Below, in pieces: positions 21,140-33,473 of a stretch of DNA of 64,000 bases. Each line of letters begins with the position of its first letter. The stretch's first letter is position 1. The stretch is from Hyaloperonospora brassicae (taxonomy: Eukaryota > Oomycota > Peronosporomycetes > Peronosporales > Peronosporaceae): contig CANTFL010001425.1 of NCBI GenBank assembly GCA_947650285.1, positions 1-64,000 on the forward strand, given 5' to 3'. A program made the position numbers and the translations under genes. The notes below the pieces were generated by a model that saw only the letters and a program-made list of their open reading frames with translations, did not search any database and was not told the origin of the DNA.

Positions 21140-21709
21140 ATGGCCGGCATGGTCGCCACTCTTTGCGATCGCTTTGACAGCTACGAGGAGATTGTGAGGC
21201 GTTACGGCTCTCTTAAAAATGCTATGAAATAAGAGAAGCACCGCGGCGATCGCCTGGAGCAGGAGTTAAACACGTTACGTGAAGTCGAGATCCAGTTGCT
21301 TGCATATGTCAAGCATCGTTTCGATCGTTTGTTCTCCTCATTTTAGGGGGCTCGTCAGCGCAGCAAAAATTACGAAGGCATCTTGAACAAGCAGGAGGAT
21401 ACGTTGGCGAGGATTCACGACTTGGAGAACGAGATCGAGCTCTTGAAGACCTCCCTTTCCGAAGCTGTCTCCTCTGACCCAGAAAAGAGTCGGCGTGACC
21501 AGACTGCTGTTCGTTCGTCTCTCGAGAAGCAGTATCGGCAAGAGATCAGCTCGCTTAATCAAAAATTGAAATCCAGGGTTCCGCAGCTGAATTCGATTCA
21601 GGCCCTCCGGGACTCAGACGCGAAGAAAAAACCAGGTCGCCTCTGCTCACGATCAGCAGAGGATAGCCGATTTCGAGAAACAAATCGCCTCATTTTCTAC
21701 GCTGCGTGA
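21140..21709 (+). pseudogene. Antisense coiled-coil ORF of the 13.9-kb element, N-terminal part
   Basis: Starting at an ATG 265 bp inside the 3' LTR, one frame on the strand opposite to pol encodes a protein of coiled-coil character: MAGMVATLCDRFDSYEEIVR, then DRLEQELNTLREVEIQLL, then KQEDTLARIHDLENEIELLK with a clear heptad pattern, then SLEKQYRQEISSLNQKLKS. Two in-frame stops (TAA near 21230, TAG near 21344) interrupt it, but the frame is otherwise kept for 190 codons, so this is a decayed gene rather than noise. No family is recognised. Its position and strand parallel the antisense ORFs of family 1, though I see no sequence similarity between them. Confidence 0.6.
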
Positions 21710-21741
21710 TCAAAATGGCGCGGTGATCACGTATCAAAAGA

Positions 21742-23805
21742 GTGAACTTGAACGACTTCTCTAAGGTGATGGCGGGTTTCCACTCCGAAAATGCGCGCCT
21801 TAAACGTAAATACCGGACCGGGAAATTGCTCGCGATGTCGCGATTCGCCGATCGCGATCTCGCTGTATCTGATCGCGAACAACTTCGGGCTCATCTGTCT
21901 CAGCTAGTATCTGGTTTTTCGTTTGCTACAACGTCAGTTCCAGCTTCATCGACAGCAAGCGTTACCGGAGCGACAGTAATTATGGTCTCCCGTCGAATCG
22001 TTCTTGGGTTTCCGGAGACTCCTATCCTCTGACCCCGACCAGGACTTCGATGCTATCTGCCCGCCCGAAGTCTTCTGCTGGGAGTACGCGACCATCTCCA
22101 GCCACGCCATCAGCTGATACGGTGCCGACGGATGCTTCTAAGCCACGAGGCAAAGATTTAGCAATCGAGCAAGCCTGCATCGCGTACAAAGCCCACCAAG
22201 TTCACTTTGTTCCCGCGGTCGACCTTGCCCACGTGATCAACCAGGTCGGCTTCGGCGGAAACTTTCGCACATCCAGCTGAGTCGCTGCGAACGGTCGATC
22301 CTCCCAATTCTACTGCATCCGAACTGGTAGCAGCCCCCGCAAAATTGTCTTCTCACGGGAGGTCAGCAGGGTCAACGCGATCACCTAAACTCAAGCAAAC
22401 GGTATCGTCCAAGCGTTTACCTGGGGTGTGCCCGAAGAACCCTACAAAAACCCTCCGGTTCAGGAGCATCCGGGAATCTCCACGAAGACGTCGCAAGAAG
22501 AGATGGAAAGTCGAGCGAATCCGGAGAATTGGTTTGGTTCATCATCCGACTTGAGTGGTTCGTCCAGTTTCCTACCCGCGCCGCACTATCTGGGTCACGA
22601 TCTACTTTCCGCAGACGAGCTATGACATCTGATAAATCTTCCAGACTTGATTGACCTGCATTCACGATCGTCATTGAAGAATCCAGCTCCAGCTCGCGAA
22701 CTTCTTCTCCAACTCCATCGACGACTCCCAAATAATTTAAGGTTATTAAGATTGATCTTCTGGGCGAGCCGTTGAGCAATTCGTCTGGTAGTCTCAGATT
22801 GTCCGGTGATGATCGCGAGAACGCGAACAATCTGTTTTCTCCCATCCAATATATCGCGCTGCCAGCCATTCGTGTACCGCTCGATCTGTGGTTCCCTAAG
22901 TACAGCTGTCGCGTTCCCCGGTCAACTTTTCAAGTAATCCCCTGGTCGTCTCGTCGAGTCAGCAATACATGTGTCGCTGAGCTGGAAGTGGAGCTCATGG
23001 TCAAACATTTCTCCAAGCCGAAATTCTTTCCATTTCCCGCGTACAAGACTCCGAGGCCGTCGGCACTCCGAGCTGATCAATGTTCTTCCCAAATAATTTT
23101 TATCTGCGCAGATTACGTCTCTTTACAGCCAAGAACCGTGGAAATCCTCGATCAACCGATCGAGACGATCTTCTTTCCAGTGACTGCGTACTTCAAGGAG
23201 TTGGTGGAAACGTATCGCGCGTTTGAAGATCGTCATCGATAGGCGCTATGGGAATCGGCTCGTGTTCTCCGTATCTCCAATCGGCGGCGCCAGGCTGATC
23301 CGAAATGGCCGAGTTTTGTGAAGAGCGCCGGCAACGCCGATCGCGATCGGGACCTCGTTGGATAACTGTCCTCCGCTTTATCCATCAAGAGAAGATTGAC
23401 GGGCATTGCGACTTGGACATTCTGCTGTACCACTTCTTTTTACATTTCCCGGCCTCGTCAGAGAACTTATTGTGGTGGCCTGGTTTAGAATGCAAGACGA
23501 ATAAGATTCCAAACTTGATCACTGCCTTGTCGCTAGCTGACTCAGCCGACCCGTGGAGTAATCAGTATCGGTGTGCGATCGCAAAGCATCCTGGATCTTT
23601 GATTACTTGTATCTCTGGAAAATTTATCCTTGTTGATTGTCCCAGAGTTTTTAGTCTCTTCGTTCGTTATCAATTTTCTCTTTCGTTTCAATCCTCGTTT
23701 TCTATTGTTGAAATCGTCTCCATGTTTCTTCTTCTCTTTAATCATGCTCGATCAGGTCACCCTCCGTCCAGATCGCTCGCGATCAAAGGTCCAGTGATCT
23801 TATGA
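21742..23805 (+). pseudogene. Antisense ORF of the 13.9-kb element, downstream part
   Basis: Successive overlapping open frames on the + strand appear to continue the antisense gene: a Ser/Pro/Thr-rich stretch (22050-22280, 22428-22625), then a longer block at 22742-23242 with a folded-protein look (VELMVKHFSKPKFFPFPAYK, QIIFICADYVSLQPRTVEIL, FKELVETYRAFEDRHR). Then come basic residues and, near 23450, FPASSENLLWWPGLE. The block continues in-frame across a stop at 23240. Nothing was recognised. Minus-strand frames over the same interval lack any gypsy domain, so pol has already ended (chromodomain at 24060-24260). Confidence 0.5.
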
Positions 23806-24059
23806 ACATGATCAGATCTACCACCATCAGATCGTTCGCGATCAGATCCACCGATGCTGATCACTGGCGATCATTAATACTTTTAGACCTTCATCTGCGC
23901 AATCAATTGGGTAAACCTTCGATCGCCATACTCACAACATCTACTGCCTTTCCACCTTCACATACAGCCTTCCTGTACGTTACCTCAATTCAACGACCTG
24001 ACCCTCACTCACCCGCATCCCCTCTTCATGCCAAGGCATCACTTCAAACCGATTCTTCC

Positions 24060-25640
24060 CCACAGAATCACGATCCCATTCTTGTATCAACGCTCCACAG
24101 TTCAATTCAGCATCGTCCACCCACTACAAGTTCCCATACCCTTTCTAATAGACTTTGAACTGTCGGTGCACCCTGCATAATGTGTCATCCGTCCTGATCA
24201 CATGTCCGCTATTCTCTCCACTTCGAACTCGTCTTCTGCCAGATCGCTTACCAAACTATCTTCTGGTAATAAAGTCTTGTCAAAGTCGACTCGATCCGCC
24301 TCGATTATTCTCAGTTGTTCCATCGGTCGATCCGGAAACAGTCGTTCGAGTTTCTGCTTCATCACGTGAACCACTGGGAAGACTTGGTAGGGCGTACCTG
24401 CTATTTCCAATCTCAACGCGCGATCCCCGCACTTGTAGATCACTCGGAACAATCCGTGCCATATATGTGCCAGTTTCCGAGCGTACCTTTCCTTCACGCG
24501 ATCCAGAAATTTCTGGACTTGCGATCAGCTGCATATGTATAGCAGATCGCGATCCTAATTATGCTGATCAGCGCGTCCTTAAATTGCTTACTTCAGTCGA
24601 CTATTCACTGTCGCTCTCTCCCGTTGATCTTGAAGTTGTATGCCAAACCGCGGTCGTCGTGGATCCCGATCTCGCAACGCGGTATTCCCTAGAGGTAACG
24701 TGGCTTCCAACATTAATCGGGGTCCCAACCATGGATCAAATATAATGGGTTGCAACCGCGAATCCGATCATGTCCGGTGTTGATCGCGTATGTCAATCGT
24801 TCGGCATATTCATCCCAATCTCTCTGGTTCTCGTTCAACACATAGTTTTTGATCGATCTAGTTAACGTCTGTATTATGGGCTCAGCTTTTCCGTAAGATT
24901 GGGGACTATAAGCCATAGTAGCTCGTTATTTGTAGCTAAAGATTCGATTAAACGCCCGAAAAAATTCAGACATGAATACTAGCTCTCGATCGTGACGAAT
25001 TGCTTCACTTGCGCCGAACCTCAAAATACACATTCTTCGTAATTTTCCACGATCGTTTGTGCGGTCCGAGATGCACTCGCCTTCGCAACCACAAAATCAG
25101 AAAATAGGTCGACTCAGATCAACAACACTGTTTTCCCTTTGAACGATCGCGGCTAGAAAGGTATATGACTCATCGCTAGAATATGAAAATGGTACGTCGC
25201 TTTTACGTTTATCGGCAAGCCACTTCGATCGCAGCGGCGTCCTTTACCTGTTTCACAATCCACACACTCTCCCACATACCGTTGCAAACTTTGATACAGA
25301 CCTTTCCAGTGCAACTTTGCCCTGATCCGCTGGTAAGCTTTTGATACATACCCTAGTTGCCGCCCTCCAAGCTGGTATGATAATGATGTAAAAATCTTGC
25401 TGCAATAGCTTCAGGATCACCATCCGGAAACAGCTCTACGCAATTTGCTGCCTTTGTGGCTGATCTGGGACAAAAGAGCAACAACTCGCCCTGATTGACA
25501 TCATAGTCCAGTGCGATGAAGGCACATGATTTTGCATCCGCTGATGCAATCGTACATACGTCTCCAATCAAATAAATCTTCGAGTTGAAGATCCAACTCT
25601 CTTCATCCTGCGCTTGTTTGATCCGTTCATTTTGTGTCTG
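24060..25640 (-). pseudogene. Integrase and chromodomain (13.9-kb element)
   Basis: On the minus strand, 25571-25260 carries the zinc module (FLHHYHTSLEGG, then LHWKGLYQSLQRYVGECVDC). The core follows with frame breaks. Its end is readable at 24916-24713 (YSPQSYGKAEPIIQTLTRSI, then AERLTYAINTG), where the canonical 'Q-x-x-G-x-x-E' becomes QSYGKAE, keeping the catalytic Glu. 24497-24198 holds the GPY/F-like tail (HIWHGLFRVIYKCGDRALRL, then TPYQVFPVVHVMKQK). A chromodomain starts with EDEFEVERIADM and continues in the next frame with VHRQFKV, KGYGNL and WVDDAELN, interrupted by stops. It is inactive. The integrase tail faces the antisense ORF tail-to-tail without overlap. Confidence 0.8.
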
Positions 25641-25739
25641 TTGTACGATCTCCTCTTAAAAATTTGTGGTGAATGGCATCTTCGTGCAGCAGGACGGGTA
25701 ATCGCAGCTACTCTCACCCTCTGATTCGTCTTGCGGGGT

Positions 25740-26113
25740 AACAGTACCTCATCAAGCCGATTCAAAGTCACTAGATCTTGACGATCTTGGTCATCCACCA
25801 CTATCCCACCTTTTCTGTCCACATAGCTTCACTTGCCAATCGATCTGCGCTTGCCTTCCAATCGTTTTTCACATGTAAGAAATCATGTTTGGGCCAGTAT
25901 CGAAATTTCTCCATCGCTTTATGTCTCAGCAGTAGTAGACCTAGCGCTTTGCAATCGATCTCTCCACGCATTTGCCTGATCCCTATATTTGAATCTGCAC
26001 AAAAAATTCCGTCCTTTGGTCTGATCAGTCAACAAATCAAAACATAGAAGCAGTCCTCTGTACTCTGCTTCGTTGACATTCAAATCAGGGACGAACTCAG
26101 ACGCGGCAGCCAC
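25740..26113 (-). pseudogene. Second RNase H (plant/archaeal type)
   Basis: After the regular gypsy RNase H and before the integrase, the minus strand encodes a second RNase H-like block: DLNVNEAEYRGLLLCFDLL contains the catalytic Glu and the following helix. Downstream, reading on, are a VKNDWKASADRLAS-like segment (the D-x-x-A-D-x-L-A pattern of the domain's last catalytic Asp) and a tether, DRQDLVTLNRLDEVLLP. Frame breaks split it. An extra RNase H of this type is known from oomycete Chronos and plant Tat elements; it is thought to improve removal of RNA during reverse transcription. Confidence 0.65.
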
Positions 26114-26192
26114 AACCTTCCAACATGATAATCTCTATACGATCGCGCTGCATGCTCCACATTTTCCCTTCACTCTTGCAGACTCATCAATA

Positions 26193-28010
26193 CTAGCCAC
26201 GCAGATATGTTCTTCGTCTCTTCGACCGTAGGTAGAGGCATACTGGTCGTTTGTCGTGGTTATTTTTTGGCGCAATCGCGATCAACATCTCATCCACTTC
26301 CTGTCGAGGAGTTATACTCGCTGCCAAAGTACCCAGTATCTCATCTTCACACTTCTCACATCGACGGATCTTCAGTGTCCAGTTTAATAACAATGCATCC
26401 CATTGTCCTAATCTCCTATTGAGACCGGAAGAGTGATGCAACCAGACTAAGGTTGAATAACGCGTCAGCACGGTGATCTCACGATACACCAGCATGTTAT
26501 AGCACATATCTAGCATCCTTAGCAATACTAGTACCTCCTTCTCCACCATGCCATAATTAACTTCGTTGGTCTTCAGCGTACGGCTTGAAAAAGTGACCGG
26601 CCAGTACATCTCCTCATGTTTCTGCTGCAATGTAGCCGACACATCCCACTTGCTGGCGTACACCACAATTACTGGCGGTCGATCCGGGTCAAAGTGTTTC
26701 AAAATGGGTTGAGGCGCTATATTTGTTTTAAGAAAATGAACGCGATCGTTGCTTTCTCCCAGCGACTCCTGCCTTCCGGATCCTAATCGTTCTCAGCGAT
26801 TGAGTGTGAATACTGATTGCCTCCAGCGATTGGGTATGATTAACGATCGCCCCCAGCAATTGGGTGCAATATCTGATCGCTTTTATGGGCAGTATGACAC
26901 AGCCAAGTTCTCCCATCAACCTCCACTGTCGTTGGGTCGTCATACGCTCGACATATCTCATGGAAAGTGGCTTCGTTAATTCGTACAGTACTGAGGCATA
27001 CACTGAAAAGTCTTCGAAAAATCGACTGTAATAGTTGAGGGTCCCGAGAAACGATTGCATAGATCGTAAGGAGCGAGGAAATGGTATTTTTACCAATGAT
27101 CCTTGATCCTTTGGGTTCGCTTCTAATCCATCCAAAGACACTTGGTGACCCAGGTAGTCTACCTTGCGTCTGCCTAAGGAGCTCATAGCCAGACTAATCG
27201 ATAATTTTTATTGATTATACACGTTCAACAACCGTTCCACTTTGCGGAAGAGAGATTCCCACGACGGAACGGGTGTCAGTATATCGTCGATGTACGACCT
27301 TCCACCAAGGACCGACGTCTTCATGTCAGAATCCTGTTCCCCGTCGGTAAACACATCGAAAAGATCTGGTGATCCTGAAGTGATCGAAATTGGACTTGTA
27401 CCAATCTTCAAATGTCCATATAACGCATTGTCGATCAATCATTGGTAAATCTGCGGTGCGCTCTTAAATCCAAACGGCATCCTTGGCCATTCAAAAAGGC
27501 CTAATGGTGTAATGAACGCCGACATTTCTCTAGCTCTCTCCGTCATCTCCACCACCCAAAAAGCACTTAATATGTCTAAAAACAGTACACATAGCCTTAC
27601 CATATCCTGCAGCAAGTCGCTGATCAAAGTCATGGGGTAAATCATCAATCTCGTCAGCTGATTCACTTGTCTCTTGTCGATGCATAATCGACTATCTTCT
27701 CCGTTCTTCTGTATGATCACCACGATCGGTGATTCCCACGGAGAAGTGAACGGGCGAACTATCTTCGCCGTCAAAAGTCCCTTGATCAGATAATCTAGCT
27801 TCTCGCGAAATTTGGGAGCAACCAGTCGCACTCTTTGTGCGATCGGGTTAGCGCCTCCGACATTAATATCACAGAACGCTCCACGAGCCTTAGGGGTTAG
27901 GGCATTACCTTTGCCGATAAGCAGATGGCGATTCGACCATATAAGTTGTCGCAATTTCTCTTCATCACTCGACAGTGGTTACACTGGGTTACGTACTTGA
28001 ATGTCTTCTT
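26193..28010 (-). pseudogene. Reverse transcriptase and RNase H (13.9-kb element)
   Basis: 27954-27439 contains RT fingers and palm (REKLDYLIKGLLTAKIVRPF, SRLCIDKRQVNQLT, then FLDILSAFWVVEMTERA, where the motif A Asp is present, then WPRMPFGFKSAPQIYQ). 27438-27208 carries the catalytic motif as SYIDDIL, after an insertion of about 50 residues rich in Ser, Asp and Glu between LIDNALYGHLK and the YIDD box. 27186-26728 is the thumb and connection (KVDYLGHQVSLDGLEANPKD, MQSFLGTLNYYSRFFEDF). 26702-26193 is the first RNase H (VVYASKWDVSATLQQKHEEM, NYGMVEKEVLVLLRMLD). The four segments lie in different frames, so the polyprotein is broken at least three times. Confidence 0.85.
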
Positions 28011-28651
28011 AATATCTCGGCCGTCGGTGTAACAACTGCCGGTAGGATTGCCATATGCTGATCGACATCCTTAGCATACATCTCTCCACTTTCTTAACGA
28101 TACGTCGACTCGGAAGGCGGTTCTGCCTCCGTCCTTTCGTCACCGATCACTGCGATGTCTTTCACTTGCACCAGTCGATCGGAATGTTCCTGTAAATTGC
28201 AATGTCCAATCGCACCCCCATTCTGTCTGACAGCCGTACTTTCCTTGCAGCAAATCGCTGATACCTCGGTCGATGTCTTTACCGTCTACTATCTTCACTC
28301 CAGATCTTCACTCCTCATTCCGGTCGTGTGACTGATCGCCATCCGTAAACCTTGGGATCGTAGAGATCGACGAAGATGCCTTCATTGGCAGATGTGCATC
28401 TTCCTCGTTCTGTACCTGCCGCTCTTCTTCGTCCCTCGTGGTCATGTCAGACTGATATCTGGACTATTTTTGACCGTCGCCATCCATGATGGGAATCGCT
28501 TCTGGCTGATAGATCGATCGTCTTTGCCTCCGATCAGTTTCCTTTCAATCAGTCCTTCCTGCCACCGTCGTAGTTGCCACTCTGCTAGACACTTTTGGCA
28601 TGGGTTGCACCTGCTTGGAGTCTAGAATCTTTTCATTTGTATGACTTGTCA

Positions 28652-29640
28652 CTATACCTTCACCGACCGTGGGTCATTGCTTTCACTCTCGCCTATGTAG
28701 TGCATAAAATCCTCTTCGATCACGCTTTGATCAGGTTGTAACTTGTCAGCGCTGGAGTTGTTCGCCTCTTTTACTGTCTCCATTTCTTGGCGTTTTAAAA
28801 TTTTACTCGGCGTAGTATATGATCGTTGATCAATCAATGGCCCTTTATACATTGCGGGTGAGATTTCCTCTCGATCAGTTGTAGCCTCGAACGATAACTG
28901 CTCCCACTCGTTATAACGTCGCAACCCCACAGACACGTACCACTGCGATCGGGGTATCGTGTCCTCTACCACCCACAGCCCTAATGGTGTCCCCAGCGTA
29001 AAATTACCTCGCGATCACATAGATTTGTGAGCAGTAGATAGTTGATCCTGACAGGCCCGTTCGTCACAGCTGTAACCACACGCTACGTCTCGTCTTACCC
29101 ACAGTTTATCTCTTGGTGGCGCGATACCTATCCTCACTTCTATTGGTTTGCCAACCGGTATCCCCACGTGTTGATCATTCGGGTTGATCGCTTGGATGGT
29201 CGATATAAAAAGTGGCTTACGCCCCACTAGACCAATGCGGAATTTATTGGGCAGATATAGCGTTCCGTCCGCTAGAACCAAGCGAGTCCCCTCGGAACCA
29301 TGAAATACATACCCAGTATAGACTCTTGACCGATTTGATCACCGACCTATACGTCGAAATAATACACTAGTGAGCCGTCCAATGTAATCTTGATCTTAGT
29401 GCGTCCAATTGTCATGTATGCGTTTTCCCCTTTGCCGACACATTCTTGAGTCTGGCTTTCATCGATCATACCTCTACCTTACGAGCAAAGGTGGAGTCGA
29501 CGACTGACACTTCAGCACCGGAATCAAGCGTCATAGTGGCCTTCTCATTATTGATCTTGCCAACCGCTTTAGCCTGCTTAAAATATTTCTGAGGGGTATG
29601 ATATATTCAATATCCACGTGATTCCCCTGGTGCGAGATCT
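28652..29640 (-). pseudogene. Aspartic protease region (13.9-kb element)
   Basis: The retropepsin active site reads KATMTLDSGAEVSVVDSTFA near 29560-29500, with the DSG triplet intact. It is followed, with frame changes, by MTIGRTKIKITLDGSLVYYF and GQESILGMYFMVPRGL, the typical second half of the domain. 29281-29015 continues as LADGTLYLPNKFRIGLVGRK, and 28972-28652 as VEDTIPRSQWYVSVGLRRYN, spacer segments between protease and RT. The enzyme would cut the Gag-Pol polyprotein. Stops at the end of the active-site block make this copy non-functional. Confidence 0.78.
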
Positions 29641-30029
29641 AGCTCCAACTTAACGGCTAATTGAGTGTATTCATCAATTTGTGGCACAATTAAAATCATC
29701 GGGGACACAAGCTGATACAATACATATATTAGCGATCGGCTCGACCTGATTGTTAACTTCTTGATCCTTCACTTGTTTCTCAACGAATGCATATATGTAG
29801 AGCCTAGATCGATCGGCTCGTACCAGATTTTATCCTGGCGAGCGTTTTAGTTTAACATCTCCTCCGACTCGGACGAAAACATTTCTGCGTGCTTGGTAGG
29901 CACATACCACTTGCGCATCAGATTGTAGAGCTTTTTTAAAGGGCACTTGCCACTCTTATGCACTTTCCACAATCTGCACACGCGTAAAAACACTTGTTCG
30001 ATAAAATTTTTCTTTACGGCCGCTCTTCT

Positions 30030-31869
30030 GGCATTTCAATTGTTTTCAGCAGCGATGATCATTATGCTTGATCGATCTACAGAGAAAGCACGGTTTTGAA
30101 CACTCTGCGTTCTCGCGTAACTCCTCCCGATCAGCTTCTTCATGCTTCATACGATGATCTTGGTTTGATTGCACTTCACTCGGGACGGTAGTTGCACAAA
30201 CTATGCGACGGTCCACGTCCTCTTTTGATCCGCTTGGATCTTACTCCGAACTGCTGCTCTCGCTTTTCACCCCGATCGCTCGTACGGCTCGGGTTGATTT
30301 TGACGGCACCTGATCAGCATTAACTTTTGATCACTTATGAAACTTTTCCGATCCCATCGACGCCTTCGTGTACCGGTTTTCCATCCGCTGATACGCACGC
30401 AACGTTTCTTCCATGTCGACGGCGTCCGACAATCTCAGTCGAGTTTACTGTTTCGCTTATTCGCGATCGTCCATCGTAGAAATAAATTATTCAACATGTT
30501 CACGCCGCGTAGCGTGTCTTCCTTCTCGAATCGCGACCTTCGCTCGGATAGCTGCCAAATTCCATCGGTGAAAATACTCCAGAGGAAATTCATCCGGTCA
30601 TTTGCGTGCGTAGTAATAATGTCTGGCATTTGACACTCCGTACCCAACATATTGCACCATGAAACCTTCCGGCAGATCTTTTCACGTGCGACGAGTAGTG
30701 CGACTCAGTTGACTGTGCCAATTCTGTGCCGGTCCCGTCAGTAGATCACCAAACACCAGGCATTTCTCTTCATATGGTATTTAATCCCTTACGAACGCCG
30801 ACTTGACCTTGCTGATCCAGCTTCTGGCGCACCATTCGTCTCGGTCTCTACCATTGAATTCCTTCAGCTCGCCGATCACCGAGAAACGGATACGCTAAGA
30901 AGACGTCCCTTGTTTCATTGACACTTCTGCAGGCGCCATTAATGGCCGCCTCGGGTCTTCTTGCTCCGTTTCGTACGGGGTATGTTCTCCGGGTCGACAA
31001 AATCTGATTGACCTTGACGCGATCCGACCGACTCCATCTCAACATCTGGAAAGTAAGTATCACGTTCTCTTGGCATCTTGATCGCTTGACCTCGATAGAG
31101 TGCTTGACAGGCTCGATTCCGCTGCCTCTTTTCGAATAGCTCCATTGCGTTATCAATTGAAGACATCCGATGTCCTTGTAAGGCCGCTGCGTCATCTCTG
31201 GTGGCGCGTATAGCTGCCGATCGCGGCTCAGCCCTGATTCCTTTGGCGCGATCATTCAGATGAGCGGATCCACTGAAGCCTAGTGGCATCCGTTGAATGC
31301 CGATCGAGGCGTCTGAGTTGATCTCGAATTCTGCTGAGGTCTAATGCGACGATCTGGTGTGGCATTCCTTCGTCGTGTCCGCGATTGTGGTACTCACTTG
31401 ATCTTCAATCTTGGCTTTGCCTGTGAGAGGGATCAGATTCTCGTACAACGATCGACTTCTGCAAGTAATTTCATCTTGATTAAAATTTCAACAACCTTTT
31501 TACATCGATCATCTCCGCCACAAATCCAGCTTCATGCAAAAGTCGCATGATCCCAAATCTTCCTTCCAGCATGTTCGATGCACTTGCCGGAGTCGATACC
31601 GGACCTTGAATCTCGTCGATCACTTATAGCTTCAGCACTTGGAGAACTGGGTCGCTTGATAGTAGATTCTTGAGCATATTTTACTCGTACATCTTGGCCA
31701 TTTCTTCATATTGCCACCCTTCCATCTTGATCTCGTCTTCCACGAACTTGAACGGCTTAGTGATCTTGTTCATAACTTGATCACGATGATCGGGATCGGT
31801 CGCTGTTTCATTCACCCTCACCTTCCTCGATCGATCTTTTCTCGAGAAGCCTGGTGTGACCTTGGGCAA
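30030..31869 (-). pseudogene. gag region (13.9-kb element)
   Basis: The capsid-type part is readable on the minus strand near 30790-30600 as LTGPAQNWHSQLSRTTRRT and KDLPEGFMVQYVG, the 'A-x-x-W ... F' core of the Retrotrans_gag family. Upstream are basic and charged stretches (31869-31681, 31289-30939). A cysteine/histidine cluster near 30090-30040 (PCFLCRSIKHNDHRC) probably represents the nucleocapsid zinc knuckle. Frames change several times and stops interrupt the capsid block, so no start codon can be chosen. Confidence 0.6.
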
Positions 31870-32186
31870 CTTTTGCTCGTTTTACCCGATGATATTTCAC
31901 CCTGCGAATTATGCTTAATAGCACAATCCGCGGTGGTCCTCGACGCGACCTCAGGAGGGGGTCGAGGTTTGTCTTCCAAATTGATCGAACAATTTTCCTA
32001 TTCTATTTTCATGTCATTAGAGCCCCTCCCAGAACTCTGATAAACTAGAAATTTTTCAGACTTACGCGTCTGTGGCGATTCCTTGGCTTTCGACGCTTCC
32101 ATCCCACGTTCAGTTTTAATCTTTTCATATTCACTTAGGAACTCACGGTGATATCCCGAGTCACAAGAAGGTCCGGGCTCGCGCAT

Positions 32187-33473
32187 TCTAATGGTGGTGT
32201 GGTGATCGCTCTTTGGAGAAGTTGATCCTAACTCTCTACTGGCTCCCGGACGACCTACTAACGGAGGAGGGTTTCCGATTCCTTGTTGTTGATTGCCTTC
32301 CTCACCTTGTGTACCCGTCGGTAGGGCGGGTTGCTCTCTTTCAGGTGGGCTCGTGTCAATGGAAAACTTGACCGTGTTTGCGATGGGGTCGAGGTTCAAT
32401 CACGGTGTGGAATCTTCACACCACGATCGGGGTTGGTGTGATCACGTGGAATTCGTCAATCGGTCACTTGTATGCTTGTGGGATGCTCGATATGAGTCAC
32501 CCTGGTCTGTAACAGATCGCCTTGTCCAAATGTAGACCTTGATTCGCGAGCCTTCTGACCACTTGAGCCGTCTCGCGATCTTGGGTCCTCAGCCACAAAG
32601 GGTTTCCTGCGTCCAGTCGCAGTTGGGGTGTTGTTTGAGAGACCTTGATCCCTGGCCAAACAATCCATGGATATCTCTTGATTAAAGTATGTAAACCTTT
32701 CCTTGACGTCGGGTGGCCAATGATCCACCCGGAGGAGAAGTCGACACGTGTACTTTGAAGCAAATTGAACTCTGTTTAATGTTGACCAATCAAACCCAAC
32801 AACCCTACCCCCATACCCATGTCTTGGACATCGTTTTCTACATGTCGCTCTCTCTAGACGGTAGCGATCTTGTACTTGCGTGGCCCACACCTAATATACT
32901 TGTCTGATCGCGATCGCATACCTGATCACTGATCACGATCTCGATCGCTTCCTGATTGTGATCGCCTTGCTGATCGCGGATCACATGGTGTGCTCCACAC
33001 CAGCTTGATCGCGATCACCTACCTGACCAATGATCACGATCGCGATCACAAACCTGATCACTGATCACGATCTCGATCACTTCCTGATCGTGATCGCCTT
33101 GCTGATCGCGAATCACATGGTGTGCCCCACACCAACCTGATCTCGATCACATACCTGATCACTGATCACGATCTCGATCACTAATCACGATCTCGATCGC
33201 CTCCTTGATCGCGTTTCCCTTGCTGATCGCGTTTCCCTTGCTGATCGCGGTTCCCTTCTTGCTTGACTGATCGCCAACGTTACCTTCCGCCTCATACCTT
33301 GACCCAAGATCGCAGGTCCCAACCTTCCCGACCTGATATCCATTTTATTCTGACTGTCCAATGGACGCGATCTGGCCAGATGTGGGACCGGGCAGCCAAC
33401 CGTTAACTGGATCGGACATAACGGGAATGCGATCAGTTCCTCTACAGCGGATTTCCATAGTCGCTTTACCCCA
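32187..33473 (-). repeat. Family-2 5' LTR of the 13.9-kb element
   Basis: This 1287-bp partner of 19595-20875 ends CGCTTTACCCCA on the + strand. Its other terminus reads TCTAATGG instead of TGTAATGG, so the conserved terminal TG has been lost. It includes its own GATC array (about 32904-33215). The long central block is identical to the other LTR. No convincing primer-binding site could be read at the inner edge. Confidence 0.88.

Larger units (their letters stand above)
19595..33473 (-). mobile_element. Family-2 Ty3/gypsy retrotransposon, 13.9 kb, two LTRs, decayed
   Basis: Two LTRs of about 1.28 kb in direct orientation bracket a minus-strand gag-protease-RT-RNase H-second RNase H-integrase-chromodomain series. 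A plus-strand coding region of about 2.7 kb lies between the chromodomain and the 3' LTR. A second, plant/archaeal-type RNase H together with a chromodomain is the architecture reported for the Chronos group of oomycete gypsy elements, so that is the likely group (from general knowledge; no tree could be run). Every coding block contains stops and frameshifts. The flanking tetranucleotides TAAG (19591-19594) and TAAT (33474-33477) fit a 4-bp target duplication with one change. Confidence 0.88.
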
